Positions 7,599-17,155 are shown, numbered from the stretch's first letter. The stretch: 64,000 bases of DNA from CAYVXE01 sp964455375 (GCA_964455375.1 CAYVXE010000011.1:1-64000); one strand, 5' to 3'. Numbers and translations are program-made. The notes: generated by a model from the letters alone, not told the origin.

Positions 7599-9152
7599 TC
7601 AAGAACCTTTTCGTAACAAGAGAACCATTGTCATATCATCATTCTGTGGTGCGTTACCAAAATGTAAATTCACAGCTGCAATGATGTTTTCCATAAGCGC
7701 ATCAGCAGAATAACCACAGTACCGTTGAACAATTTTCAGCAGGTTTTCATCACCAAACTCTTCCATCCGCTCATTCATTGCTTCGGAGATCCCATCTGAA
7801 TAAATCAACAGTCGATCTCCCGGATTGACAGAGATTTCTTCTTTCTGGTAGGACACGTCTTCCTGCATGCCCAGCACAGGTCCATGAGTTTTCAGGGGGA
7901 CAGGCTTTTTTTCCGGAGAAAAAATAAGCGGCAAGTTTTGTCCGGCGTTGGCATAACACAGGGTATTTTTTTGGGTATCCAAAATTCCATAAAAAAGGGA
8001 TACAAATGTTTTGGAGTCAATGCTACGAAATAGTAGTCTATTTGCCCTCTCCAAACATTCATTGGCAGTTACATCAAAAGATGCTAGACTTCGAATTGTG
8101 GCTTGCAGGTTTGACATCACCAGAGCAGCCGCCAGTCCCTTGCCGCTTACATCTCCCAAGCCGATCGCCAGTCGATGATCATCCAAACGGATAAAATCAT
8201 AATAATCTCCCCCAACATTTAAAGCGGGGATACTCATTCCGGCAATGTCGTACCCATCGATTTCGGGATTGGAGTTTGGCAGGAGATTTACTTGAATATT
8301 TCTTGCCATCCTCGCTTCTTCCAGCGACCTGATCCGGGCTTCCTCTGCCTTTTTGCGTCCGGTAATGTCGCGATAGATTGCATAAACTCCCATCTGTTTA
8401 CCGTTATGAATAATAGGAGCCCCGATAATCCAGACATCAAAAAGAGTCCCGTCTTTACGTTTGCGTTTTGAATCATTGTCCGTTCTTTGGCCATGAATCA
8501 CCATATATGAATTCGCAGCCGCATGCTCTTTGAACTCTTCTGAAGCGAGCAAATCATTTATTGGTTGTCCGATTGCTTCCTCACGGGAATAGCCAAACAT
8601 TCTTGTGAATTCATCATTGACATTAACCACAATATCGTTGTTGTCGTGCAATACAATGGCCTCAGGAGCACTGTTGAACAACTTTTCAAGATAAGTTTTC
8701 TCAATGCGCAGTTCTTCCTCTGCTTTTATTCGTTCGGTAATATCCCGATAGATGGCATAGTCTCCCATCTGTTGACCTTCATGAACAATAGGAGCACAGA
8801 GAATTGAGACGTCAACGACAGTTCCATCCTTACGTTTGCGTTTTGAATCAACCTCTACTGTTTCCCGTTGAATCACCTTATGCGACAACATAGAAGCTTC
8901 ATCCTGTAACTCTTCCGGAACGACCAACTCATTGATTGGTTCTCCTATAGCTTCCTCGCGAGAATAACCAAACATTCTTGTGAATTCTTCATTCACATCG
9001 ACAATAATTTCATTGTCATCCTGCAATGAAATTGCCTCAGGAGCGCTATTGAACAGCTTTTCGAAATAGGTTTTCTGGAGATAAAGTTCCTCCTCTGGTT
9101 TTTTAAGATTTTTTATACGTTTTTCTAATTCTTCATACGTTGGTTTACACAT
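7599..9152 (-). CDS. PAS-PAS-PP2C (RsbU/SpoIIE-type) protein phosphatase
   Basis: This soluble 517-residue protein has two near-identical PAS domains with PAC tails (about 25-145 and 150-270; both carry LFNSAPEAI and FTRMFGYSREEAIG), a short coiled linker, then a SpoIIE-type PP2C domain (about 290-515). The metal-binding aspartates are visible in VGGDYYDF, GDVSGKGLAAAL and YSDGISEAMN and near the end in NDDMTMVLL. Such proteins sense a ligand or redox state through PAS and dephosphorylate an anti-sigma-antagonist protein. No partner kinase or STAS protein is adjacent. The tandem PAS copies look like an internal duplication. Confidence 0.9.
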   Translation of the reverse strand: MCKPTYEELEKRIKNLKKPEEELYLQKTYFEKLFNSAPEAISLQDDNEIIVDVNEEFTRMFGYSREEAIGEPINELVVPEELQDEASMLSHKVIQRETVEVDSKRKRKDGTVVDVSILCAPIVHEGQQMGDYAIYRDITERIKAEEELRIEKTYLEKLFNSAPEAIVLHDNNDIVVNVNDEFTRMFGYSREEAIGQPINDLLASEEFKEHAAANSYMVIHGQRTDNDSKRKRKDGTLFDVWIIGAPIIHNGKQMGVYAIYRDITGRKKAEEARIRSLEEARMARNIQVNLLPNSNPEIDGYDIAGMSIPALNVGGDYYDFIRLDDHRLAIGLGDVSGKGLAAALVMSNLQATIRSLASFDVTANECLERANRLLFRSIDSKTFVSLFYGILDTQKNTLCYANAGQNLPLIFSPEKKPVPLKTHGPVLGMQEDVSYQKEEISVNPGDRLLIYSDGISEAMNERMEEFGDENLLKIVQRYCGYSADALMENIIAAVNLHFGNAPQNDDMTMVLLLRKGS

Positions 9153-9269
9153 TTTAAAACTCTCATTGTTAACACTTTAATAATCTACGGCATTAGTCAC
9201 GATATTGTTTTCTAATGGATGATTAATCCCTCGAAAAAAGTTAGGTTTTCATCGCATCCTAACGACTGA

Positions 9270-9286
9270 GTTTCAGCGGTTGAAAC
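9270..9286. promoter_or_regulatory. Short perfect dyad upstream of the PAS-PP2C gene
   Basis: GTTTCA, five bases, then TGAAAC forms a 6-bp perfect inverted repeat about 118 bases upstream of the phosphatase start. It could be an operator or a fragment of the adjacent insertion-sequence debris. No other support. Confidence 0.2.
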
Positions 9287-9347
9287 TGCAAAGTCTTGTT
9301 ATCAAAAAAGAAATGTACTTTGGTTTCTCAAAAAATTTCCACTTTTT

Positions 9348-9863
9348 CAGGGAAGGTTCAACGTCTGCTCCCAATGAAGTCGGGGTAACTGATATCACCT
9401 ATATTTGGACAACGTCGGGATAGTCGTATCTGACGGTCTTCATTGACCTTTTTTCGCGGTTGGGCAATTAGCCGCTTCTGAGTCATGAAATGGTACTTGA
9501 GGCGCTTCAGAGGGCAATATGGCGCCGGAAGCCACCTAAAGGGCTGATGATCTATTCTGACCGGGGGGTGCAATATGCCTTGTGACAGTTTCAGAGATGC
9601 GCTTAAACAGAACAGCTTTATACAAAGTATAAGCCATAAAGGTGATTGTTGGGATAATGCTGTTGCTGAGTCGTTTTTCAAAACGTTTAAAACTGAGTTG
9701 ACTTATCATGTCGATTTGTTTAATATTCATAGGTAAAACGAAATATTTTTGAGTATATTGAGTTATTCAGTAATCGAGAACGTCTTCATACTACTCTTGG
9801 ATACAGAACTCCCGCTGACTTTGAGCAACTTGTGTATAAAAAATGCGCATAACTTTGTGTCCA
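9348..9863 (+). mobile_element. Degenerate IS3-family transposase fragment (copy 1)
   Basis: The plus strand encodes, in three broken frames, the C-terminal half of an IS3-family OrfB integrase: TDITYIWT, SYLTVFIDLFSR, LEALQRA, MIYSDRGVQYA, WDNAVAESFFKTFKTEL and the closing NRERLHTTLGY. These hold the D-D-E catalytic triad, but stops and frameshifts interrupt it. The right end TGTGTCCA (9856-9863) matches the tip of the copy at 43519-44362. The 5' half and left end are missing. It is inactive. Confidence 0.85.
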
Positions 9864-9879
9864 TTTTTTCGGGGCCATA

Positions 9880-10310
9880 TCACATCTTCCACGAAACCAT
9901 TCGACAGACATTTCAAAAAAAGAATTGAAGCCCTGGTTGAAATATATGTGGTGTATTCCCCCAGCCGCCAATGCAGCTTGTCTGGGCGATGGAAGACATT
10001 CTTGAAGTTTACAGGCGACCTTATGACCCGAATAAACCTTTGGTCTGCATGGATGAGACAACCAAGCAATCGACCAAAGGAATACGCTGTAGAATTCCTT
10101 CTAAACCTGGTAAATCTACTCGTGTTGATTATGATATATGAGCGCAATGGCGTCAGCAATCTGTCATGTTCTACGAGCCGTTTGGCAGCAAGCGCTATGT
10201 GTCGGTCACGGTGCGCCGAACCAAAGTTGATAGGGCCCATCAGATAAAAGAATTGTTGGATGTTCATTACACCAATGTAAAAAAAAAGTTGTTTTGGTAA
10301 TGGATAATCT
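9880..10310 (+). mobile_element. IS630-family transposase fragment
   Basis: Directly after the IS3 fragment, the plus strand encodes pieces of an IS630-type transposase: KELKPWLKYMWCIPP, MEDILEVYRRPYDPNKPLVC with the first catalytic Asp in VCMDET, RRTKVDRAHQIKELLDVHY and the second Asp in VMDNL. Frameshifts and a TGA interrupt it, and both ends of the gene are missing. The last codons run into the N-terminus of the downstream sigma factor ORF. It is inactive. Confidence 0.75.
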
Positions 10311-10908
10311 CAAATGCAACTTTTTCGAATCTTATGTATTGTATAAAATAAACACTTTGACTGACAAAAAAATACTAAACGAAATCAGAATAAATCCTCA
10401 TAAATTTGAAATAGTTTATAATGCACATTATGAATCTATTTTTAATTACTGTTACCGACGAACTAATAATTTTGATGCGTCATATGATATTACTGCTGAA
10501 GCATTCCTTAAAGCCTACTTAAATATCAGGAAATTTAGATGGAAAGGAATTCCTATCAAGAGTTGGCTTTACCGAATTGCAACGAATGAACTAAAAATTT
10601 ATTATCGATCTAAGCAATATAAGCCAAAACTTTTTAGTGAAATCCCCCATGATTCAAAGGATTTTACATCAATTGAGACCTTATTGATCGAAAAAAATAA
10701 TGCACAACTTGAAATGGAAAAATATGAACAATTCCGTCAGGTTCAAAAAGCCATAACGAAGTTACCGTTAAAATACCAGGAAGTGATTACTCTAAAATAT
10801 TTTGAGAATCTAAAATTAAAGGAAATAAGTGTTGTTTTAAATAAAAAAGAAGGAACAATAAAGTCGTTACTATCAAGGGCGATTGAAAAATTAAAAGGAT
10901 CTTTATAG
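10300..10908 (+). CDS. Sigma-70 family (ECF-like) RNA polymerase sigma factor
   Basis: About 200 residues with sigma region 2 (NYCYRRTNNFDASYDITAEAFLKAYLN and SWLYRIATNELK) and region 4 (a helix-turn-helix in LPLKYQEVITLKYFENLKLKEISVVLNKKEGTIKSLLSRA). It should direct transcription in response to an unknown signal. The first residues (VMDNL) are IS630 transposase sequence, so the frame was extended or given a new start by that remnant; ATG at 10300 and TTG at 10294 are both possible, and the true start may be further in. The gene is more AT-rich than its neighbours. No anti-sigma gene is recognised, though the next gene encodes a membrane protein. Confidence 0.88.
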   Translation: MDNLKCNFFESYVLYKINTLTDKKILNEIRINPHKFEIVYNAHYESIFNYCYRRTNNFDASYDITAEAFLKAYLNIRKFRWKGIPIKSWLYRIATNELKIYYRSKQYKPKLFSEIPHDSKDFTSIETLLIEKNNAQLEMEKYEQFRQVQKAITKLPLKYQEVITLKYFENLKLKEISVVLNKKEGTIKSLLSRAIEKLKGSL

Positions 10909-10977
10909 TGCAACTAAAATTGAATACTTGTATTTTAGCATATGATGAGAACAAAAAATAATCCAGGAGATAATTTT

Positions 10978-11424
10978 ATGTTAAAAATGAAAGTCCCCAC
11001 AGTTGATGTTTCTCACCACCAAAGTGAATTTAGAATTACGCTTTTTAACACAAAAAAATCTGCTGTTCTCGGTTTGATTTTTCTAATCCTCCCGTTACTC
11101 TTTTTGAGTGGTGTAGTTTTGAAACATTATTTACAGATTGATTTTGGAATATTTACATCGGTTTATGAGTGGATTGGAAACATGGACCAGGAATATGGGG
11201 ATGGTTCGCTGTTGAATTGGGTAATAAGATTTTTACTGTTATTTGGTCCCCTTCTTGCGATCGGAATAAATTTAATTTCCATTGTCTACATAAGACACGA
11301 ACCAATATCAAAAGAGATTTTAATTTCAATAAAACTAAAATGGGTTAATCTGGTAATCATTTTTTCATGTTTTTTTATTTTTTTCATATTCTTTTCTTAT
11401 TTAATTCTTGAAAATATAAATTAA
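10978..11424 (+). CDS. Small multi-pass membrane protein downstream of the sigma factor
   Basis: I do not recognise the family. The protein (about 149 residues from ATG 10978, chosen for CAGGAG 8 bases upstream rather than ATG 10942) has a polar N-terminus of about 25 residues and three hydrophobic segments (LGLIFLILPLLFLSGVV, FLLLFGPLLAIGINLIS and a very Phe-rich C-terminal IIFSCFFIFFIFFSYL). The gap to the sigma gene is 69 bases, so co-transcription is likely. By position it could be an anti-sigma factor with a short cytoplasmic head, but no zinc-binding H-C-C motif or anti-sigma signature is visible. Confidence 0.65.
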   Translation: MLKMKVPTVDVSHHQSEFRITLFNTKKSAVLGLIFLILPLLFLSGVVLKHYLQIDFGIFTSVYEWIGNMDQEYGDGSLLNWVIRFLLLFGPLLAIGINLISIVYIRHEPISKEILISIKLKWVNLVIIFSCFFIFFIFFSYLILENIN

Positions 11425-11453
11425 ACTCACAATATTTTATTAATAATCTTTTT

Positions 11454-11969
11454 ATGGATTCAACCAACTACGGGAAACCCAATCCAAACGCACCAGGCCA
11501 ACTTTCAACATTTGCTTTTCTTGTCGGGAAGTGGGCCTGTGAGGTTGCTATAAAACAGGCAGATGGAAGCTCCTCCCGACTTCAAGCAACGTGGGAAGGA
11601 CATTATATTCTCGACGGATACGTCATCGCAGATGAATACAGAATGGTTGATGCCTCTGGAAATCTATTGATGTTAGGAATGAATTTTCGGGCCTATGATT
11701 CGGAAACGAATCGTTGGAATATAAAGTGGCTTGAAGCTTTATCTGGCACGTGGTTAGAACTGGGTCCGCAAAAGCTTGGTGGCGTCACTATTTCCGACTC
11801 TTCAATTGAATACAAAGCCGAATACAAACCAGGAGAACTGCATCGAATAACGTTTTCAAATATAAACGAGGAGCATTTCACCTGGAGTGTCGACATCTCA
11901 ACGGATAAAGGTCAAACCTGGAATGAATCGGTGATGACAATACAGGCCAAACGGGTTCAAAACCACTAA
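11454..11969 (+). CDS. DUF1579-like lipocalin-fold protein
   Basis: This 171-residue protein opens with FAFLVGKWACEV, followed by WEGHYILDGYVIADEYR and MNFRAYDSETNRWNIKW, the beta-strand order of DUF1579/THAP4-like proteins, which form small beta-barrels that can bind heme or hydrophobic ligands. No signal peptide is present, so it should be cytoplasmic. It lies 29 bases after the membrane-protein gene and may be the last gene of the sigma-factor transcript. Function is not established. Confidence 0.7.
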   Translation: MDSTNYGKPNPNAPGQLSTFAFLVGKWACEVAIKQADGSSSRLQATWEGHYILDGYVIADEYRMVDASGNLLMLGMNFRAYDSETNRWNIKWLEALSGTWLELGPQKLGGVTISDSSIEYKAEYKPGELHRITFSNINEEHFTWSVDISTDKGQTWNESVMTIQAKRVQNH

Positions 11970-12201
11970 ACTAAACCGAAAAAGCCAAACCTAACTTAGA
12001 GGTCCTTGGTCAAGCAAAAATAGCCTCTATACCGATTTTTTTCTTTTTAAAATCAGCGGGCCTTCCTTATGACGACGGCTATATCTGGAAGAAACAGCTT
12101 GGTGTAGTTCAGGATCAATTACCGGGAATATTTCCTGACCGACAGGTCGTTTATCTAATAATAATTTCTCATGGTACTTTCACAAAAAATCAGGCTTTAG
12201 C

Positions 12202-14400
12202 ATGACATCCATCCTCCAAAAAACGAAATCATTTATCGATTCGCTATTCGACAAGAAATTCGATCCGGCCATCGTAAAACTCCCGCAAGTTAACGAAAAC
12301 CATGAAAGCAACATTCCCGGCTTGTATATGATCGGTGAAGTTCGCGGCACCCCACTGATCAAATTAGGCCTGAATCAGGGTAACAATTTAATTAACCAAT
12401 TATTCGAGAATAAGCCATCAAATGGTTTACCCACCGATGTTCTTGATGTCCTCATCGTCGGAGCCGGCGCCTCCGGAATCGGGGCAGCCAATCGCGCCCA
12501 GGAATTGGGGCTCAACTACATCGTCATTGAACAGGGACAACCGGCCAACCTCATTCGCTCGTTCACCAAGGGCAAGCCGCTATTCATTGAACCGCTGGAC
12601 GTCCCTTTGGAATCCACAATGTGGGCGGAGGAAAGCAGCAAGGAAGAGTTACTCAAACAATGGGACAAGCAAATTAAAGAGCGTGGCTTAAAAATCAACA
12701 GTTTCGAAGCTGTTTCAGACATTCAGCGTTCCTCCGACTATTTTAAGGTAACGACCACCAAAGCAACCTACAAGACAAAATATGTTGTTTTAGCCATCGG
12801 TAAAGCCGGCAATCCACGCAAAGCCGGTGTGCCCGGCGAAAAGGAACATGCCGAAAAAATCGCTCACTTTTTAGCCGACCCGGATGAATTCAAAAACAAA
12901 AACATTTTGATTTATGGCGGCGGTGACGTTGCAGCAGAAGCAGCCATTACCCTTGCTGCAACCAATAACGTGACTTTGGTAACCATCGACCCGCAATTCA
13001 TCTTTCCCAAAAAACGCAACGTGGACAAAATGCTCGATCTGCAAAAGCAGGAAAAACTTAACATTCATTTCAACAGCCATTTAAAGGAAGTGGGAAAGGA
13101 TTTCGTAAAATTCGAAAAATACGGTCACGTTGAAGAAATAAAAAACAACCAGGTTTTTGAAATGATCGGCGCCGAACTGCCCATAAAATTCTTCAATAAG
13201 ATTGGCATTAAAATGGAAGGCTCCTGGGATTTTAAGCGCTATCTGTTTCTAACGGCCATGTTTATCGTTTTCTATAGCGTCTACGCCATGAAAGCGCCGT
13301 GGTGGCCATTTAACCTGCAATTGTTCCAGGACTCCTCCGGACATATCATAAACGTAAAACAGTACCTCACCTTTAACTGGAATATTTTCGGATTCACCAA
13401 ACACATTTCTCCGAGTTTCTGGTATGCAGCGCTGTACACTGCATTTATGACTTTTTTCGGGATGAAAGCCTACAAACGCTGGGGGGTCGGTTACAATGAC
13501 AGCTACCAGAAAAAACGCTATATTTCACTCATCACCACGCAATGGACATTGGGATTTCTCATTCCGGAATTTATTATGTGGTATGTGCACCATAAAGCCG
13601 GCCCCAGCCTTTTCTTAGGGAGTCCGGATTATTCCTGGAAAGCCTACGGGTTTGAATATGTCTGGCCGCTGCAGTTCCACCAATTCTTCTACGATATCAG
13701 TCTATTTTACATCGTCTGGGGATTACTGACGGCCTTCGTCATCATTCCGATCCTCTCCATTCATCACGGCAAACGTTACTGCACCTGGTTCTGTGGTTGC
13801 GGCGGGTTAGCTGAAACCTGGGGCGATCAATGGCGGCACAAAGCGCCAAAAGGCAGACGTTCCAAAGCCTGGGAATGGATGAACCGGGCAATCCTGATTT
13901 GGGCATTTGTCGCGACCATTTTAGTTGGCGGCAATATGCTTTTCGGAAAGCTGTACTACAACGACATTTATCATTGGTTCGGATTTCTTTCACAGGCAGG
14001 GGAAGCATCGCGGGCGTGGTATTCCTACATTGCCGATTTCTGGCTCGTGGGCGTCATTCCCGTCACGCTCTATCCGTTTTTTGGCGGTAAAGTCTGGTGC
14101 CGTTACTGGTGCCCGCTGGCAAAATGGATGGAACTTTGGAGCCATCATCTCGGCAAGTTAGGCATCAACAGCAATGAAAAATGCATCACTTGCGGCGAAT
14201 GCTCGCGGTTTTGCGAAGTCGGCATTGATGTCATGAGTTTTGCAAAAAATCAGCAGCGCTTTTCCAACAAAAATACGGCCTGCATTCACTGCGGTATCTG
14301 CATCACGGTTTGTCCCATGAGCGTGCTGTCGTTCCAGAAAAACGGGAAAATCAAAATAAACGAAGACGTTGCAGAGCGGGAGTACATTAAGGCTGCCTGA
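12202..14400 (+). CDS. FAD/NAD(P) oxidoreductase fused to a NapH-like membrane polyferredoxin
   Basis: This 732-residue fusion starts with a displaced FAD-type motif (PGLYMIGEVRGTPLIKLGLN, residues 39-58), then a flavoprotein-like module with GAGASG (87-92) and a second Rossmann GGGD (239-242). From about 343 it becomes a NosR/NapH-type membrane domain with four or more helices and cysteine motifs CTWFCGC (527-533) and CRYWCP (633-638), ending in two ferredoxin clusters (C661-C671 and C694-C704, each with four Cys). It should pass electrons from NAD(P)H through flavin and iron-sulfur centres to a membrane or periplasmic acceptor that the sequence does not name. It faces the PP2C gene convergently. 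Start ATG 12202. Confidence 0.85.
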   Translation: MTSILQKTKSFIDSLFDKKFDPAIVKLPQVNENHESNIPGLYMIGEVRGTPLIKLGLNQGNNLINQLFENKPSNGLPTDVLDVLIVGAGASGIGAANRAQELGLNYIVIEQGQPANLIRSFTKGKPLFIEPLDVPLESTMWAEESSKEELLKQWDKQIKERGLKINSFEAVSDIQRSSDYFKVTTTKATYKTKYVVLAIGKAGNPRKAGVPGEKEHAEKIAHFLADPDEFKNKNILIYGGGDVAAEAAITLAATNNVTLVTIDPQFIFPKKRNVDKMLDLQKQEKLNIHFNSHLKEVGKDFVKFEKYGHVEEIKNNQVFEMIGAELPIKFFNKIGIKMEGSWDFKRYLFLTAMFIVFYSVYAMKAPWWPFNLQLFQDSSGHIINVKQYLTFNWNIFGFTKHISPSFWYAALYTAFMTFFGMKAYKRWGVGYNDSYQKKRYISLITTQWTLGFLIPEFIMWYVHHKAGPSLFLGSPDYSWKAYGFEYVWPLQFHQFFYDISLFYIVWGLLTAFVIIPILSIHHGKRYCTWFCGCGGLAETWGDQWRHKAPKGRRSKAWEWMNRAILIWAFVATILVGGNMLFGKLYYNDIYHWFGFLSQAGEASRAWYSYIADFWLVGVIPVTLYPFFGGKVWCRYWCPLAKWMELWSHHLGKLGINSNEKCITCGECSRFCEVGIDVMSFAKNQQRFSNKNTACIHCGICITVCPMSVLSFQKNGKIKINEDVAEREYIKAA

Positions 14401-14477
14401 GAAAATTAACAAATCCAGATGGAGTGTCTAACCTGACTCATTCACAAATCTCTGATTTTTTCAGTTGCTTCCGCTGA

Positions 14478-14534
14478 ATTGTCATTTCGAGAAATCTATA
14501 ACTGCAACGATTCCAGCAAATAAAGATTTCTCAT
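14478..14534. repeat. REP-like inverted repeat
   Basis: TGTCATTTCGAGAAATCT at 14478-14496 is followed about 25 bases later by AGATTTCTC (14525-14533). GAGAAATCT and AGATTTCTC are perfect inverted arms. The word resembles a dispersed intergenic repeat known from many environmental genomes (gtcatttcga with gagaaatct). Only one copy is seen here. Confidence 0.4.
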
Positions 14535-14555
14535 CCGGCAAAAAACAGACGTTGT

Positions 14556-14578
14556 CCTGATGGCACAACACCGTCAGG
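14556..14578. terminator. Hairpin between convergent genes
   Basis: CCTGATGG, a 7-base loop, then CCGTCAGG forms an 8-bp stem with one mismatch, ending two bases before the stop codon of the minus-strand phosphatase gene. It lies where the transcripts of two convergent genes meet. No long U-tract follows on either strand, so termination is only probable. Confidence 0.4.
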
Positions 14579-14579
14579 G

Positions 14580-17108
14580 CTACTTCACCTTCACCACCAC
14601 CAGCGTCATGTCATCCGTTTGTGCTTCATCTCCCACAAACTGCCGAACCCGGTCAATAATAGATTCCCGCAAGGTGAAAGCTGAATCATAGCCGTTTTGT
14701 GAAATGAGTTTTTGCAAAATATCGAAATCGAATTCTTCATTCTGCGAATTTCTTGCTTCAACAATACCATCTGAATAAAAAAGAAATACGTCACCCGACT
14801 CAAATGCGATTACAGACTCTTCGAGTTCTCTTTTAAATACTCCCTGATCCTCCAAACCAATGCCAATGCCTCTGGGGACAATTTGCTGACAGGTTTTATT
14901 CTTTTTTGAAAAATAAATCAACGGTAAATGCCCGGCCCGTACAAATTTGAATTTTTTCGTATCTAAATCAAATGTTCCGCAGGTGAGCGTAATAAACGAT
15001 TGTTCCTCAATATTGTTGAAAGCCACGGAATTCACTTCAGCCATGAGATCGGTTAAGCGGGTGTGAAATTTTGCGGCGGTCTGCAAAATTCCTTTTAGTT
15101 GCGACATATACAACGCCGCCGATGTGCCTTTACCGGACACATCGCCGACTACGACACCAAAACAGCCATCCGGAAGGGTGATGTAATCATAGTAATCGCC
15201 GCCAACTTCCATGGCGGGTATAGAAATGCCGCTAACATCGAGACCGGCAATAACCGGGTCTGATTGCGGCAACGAGCTAAGCTGTATTTTTCTCGCCACT
15301 TCGAGTTCTTTCTTCAATCGCTCCTGCTCTTTCAACTCTTCGGTCAACAGCGCATTTTCCACAGAAATATTCAACTGATCGTTCAGCATTTCCAGAAGTT
15401 CGATATCCTCTTTATAAAAGGTTTCATCATTTTCTTTACTGCCAATGCTCACAAAGCCCATCACCTTCGATTTATTGATTAACGGAAGGACGATCTCCGT
15501 TCCCAGCACACGCCACTTTTCCTGTTCATTTTGAGTAAAATGGTTGAACTTATCCTGCAATAGAGAAAAATCCTGCAAGTAGGGTTTCGCCTGTAATATC
15601 TTTAAAAAACCATCATGCGTGTTAAAAGAAAATCCTTTTGATAATTGAATGCCCTGCACTGACCGCAACCTGAATGTAGTGCCATCAGACGTGGAGTAAA
15701 AAACAGCCACCGGATGGATGGCCATGGATTTCGAAAAAAAGGTGGACACTTCTTCAATTAATTTTTCTAAATCTACAACATTCACAAGTTGATGACTAAA
15801 TTTTCGCACCGCCTCCCGGTAACTGTAGCGGTTTGGATAAAATCGATTTTCAACAAAATTTTGAATTCGATTTTTAACCGGGTTAAATATTGCTGCGATT
15901 AGCAAGGTTGCCACAATCGTCAGAATCTGACTGCTGGAACCGGTAAAAAATAAAAACAACCTGCCGACACCGACCACGAGGAGAAAATACGCGGCAACGA
16001 CAAAGCCGGATATGAGTGCAAATGCCAAACTGCGTTTAATGATAAAACGAACATCCATGAAACGGTGTTTAATGATTGCATAGGCAAGCGTCATGGGCCA
16101 GAAAACCATCAAAAACAGGAAATACTCTGAGTACGGGATGACAAAATTAAAAATATTCTTAGGAATGAAATACAGTCCTAAAGGCAAACCAAGCGTCAGC
16201 ATCGTTCCACGGTACATGATGCTCGCCTGGCCAGCCACATGAGGGTCTGTGGCCGTATGGCAGGAATGACCCAACACACTAAATGCAACAAAAAACTGCA
16301 GGCTAATCCATACGCCCCAACCGTATTGCAATACTTGCCCCCGCCACGGCAATTGATTCACATCTGCATAAATATAAACAAATATCAAAAGCAGAATTCC
16401 ATAACAAAGAAACAAAAGAATGTTTTTGTGCTTTTTATAAAACCGATTTTTTTCAGGAAACAACAGGGTGAAATGTAAAAGCAATCCGGTAGCCATGGGT
16501 AAAAACATCAAGAATATCCATTCAAACCAGCCGGGAAGCAATCGAAGCAGCGCCTTTGAACCATAAGGGAAATTCCCCCACATTGCCAGCGCCCAGAACA
16601 ACACCATCAAATAAAAAATATGGACTGTCTTATCCTGAGCTTTTTTGAGCAGAACAAAAACACCGATTAAGATAAGGGTGTAACAAAAAACCACCCCCGG
16701 CAGAAGACCGGCAAAAAAACTACCGGTATAAATTTTTATGCGGCTTTTTGAAATAAATGAGAAGTCGCGTACAACGTTCCTCCTTGAAACAACAATTTTT
16801 ACCGGGTCCCCCACTTCAATGTCTTGAAAAGCACGGTATAATGACTTTTCATCCGTAATATCATAACGATTGAGTTTCAGTATCATATCACCCTCGCGGA
16901 TGCCGACGAGATCCGCCGGTCCTTTGGGAACCACGTGGGTTATGACAACACGGTCTGCATCTTTCACTTTCTCGTAGGTAATCCCAACAACCGGATCATT
17001 TACCAAAAAGTAAATATCAGCCACGGTTGAAGACACAATATATACGAAAACAAACAAGCCGAGCAATAAAAGAGAAGAAACTTTCCAAATTTGAATTGGT
17101 TTACTCAT
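14580..17108 (-). CDS. PDZ - multi-pass membrane - GAF - PP2C (RsbU-type) phosphatase
   Basis: The protein has 842 residues. A signal-anchor helix (about 8-30) leads to a PDZ domain outside the membrane (about 40-120, with GPADLVGIREGDMILKLN). Eight or so helices follow (about 130-410, including LALISGFVVAAYFLLVVGVG). The cytoplasmic part has a GAF-like domain (about 445-585), a coiled linker EELKEQERLKKELEVARKIQ and a SpoIIE-type PP2C domain (about 605-840) with VGGDYYDY, GDVSGKGTSAALYM, FYSDGIVEARN and DDMTLVVV. It should sense an envelope peptide or stress through PDZ and remove phosphate from a regulator. It shares its catalytic domain type with the PAS-PP2C protein at 7599-9152. Confidence 0.9.
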   Translation of the reverse strand: MSKPIQIWKVSSLLLLGLFVFVYIVSSTVADIYFLVNDPVVGITYEKVKDADRVVITHVVPKGPADLVGIREGDMILKLNRYDITDEKSLYRAFQDIEVGDPVKIVVSRRNVVRDFSFISKSRIKIYTGSFFAGLLPGVVFCYTLILIGVFVLLKKAQDKTVHIFYLMVLFWALAMWGNFPYGSKALLRLLPGWFEWIFLMFLPMATGLLLHFTLLFPEKNRFYKKHKNILLFLCYGILLLIFVYIYADVNQLPWRGQVLQYGWGVWISLQFFVAFSVLGHSCHTATDPHVAGQASIMYRGTMLTLGLPLGLYFIPKNIFNFVIPYSEYFLFLMVFWPMTLAYAIIKHRFMDVRFIIKRSLAFALISGFVVAAYFLLVVGVGRLFLFFTGSSSQILTIVATLLIAAIFNPVKNRIQNFVENRFYPNRYSYREAVRKFSHQLVNVVDLEKLIEEVSTFFSKSMAIHPVAVFYSTSDGTTFRLRSVQGIQLSKGFSFNTHDGFLKILQAKPYLQDFSLLQDKFNHFTQNEQEKWRVLGTEIVLPLINKSKVMGFVSIGSKENDETFYKEDIELLEMLNDQLNISVENALLTEELKEQERLKKELEVARKIQLSSLPQSDPVIAGLDVSGISIPAMEVGGDYYDYITLPDGCFGVVVGDVSGKGTSAALYMSQLKGILQTAAKFHTRLTDLMAEVNSVAFNNIEEQSFITLTCGTFDLDTKKFKFVRAGHLPLIYFSKKNKTCQQIVPRGIGIGLEDQGVFKRELEESVIAFESGDVFLFYSDGIVEARNSQNEEFDFDILQKLISQNGYDSAFTLRESIIDRVRQFVGDEAQTDDMTLVVVKVK

Positions 17109-17155
17109 TTTTCATTTTAGGCGTGTTCAGCGTTTTGGTTACCTTCCAAGACATT

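Noticed and set aside
11979..12203. A stop-free run of about 75 codons between the DUF1579-like gene and the FAD-polyferredoxin gene, ending in an ATGA overlap
   Set aside because: It has no ATG, GTG or TTG start, no recognisable motif, and this length is not rare by chance. A decayed gene is possible but not supported.
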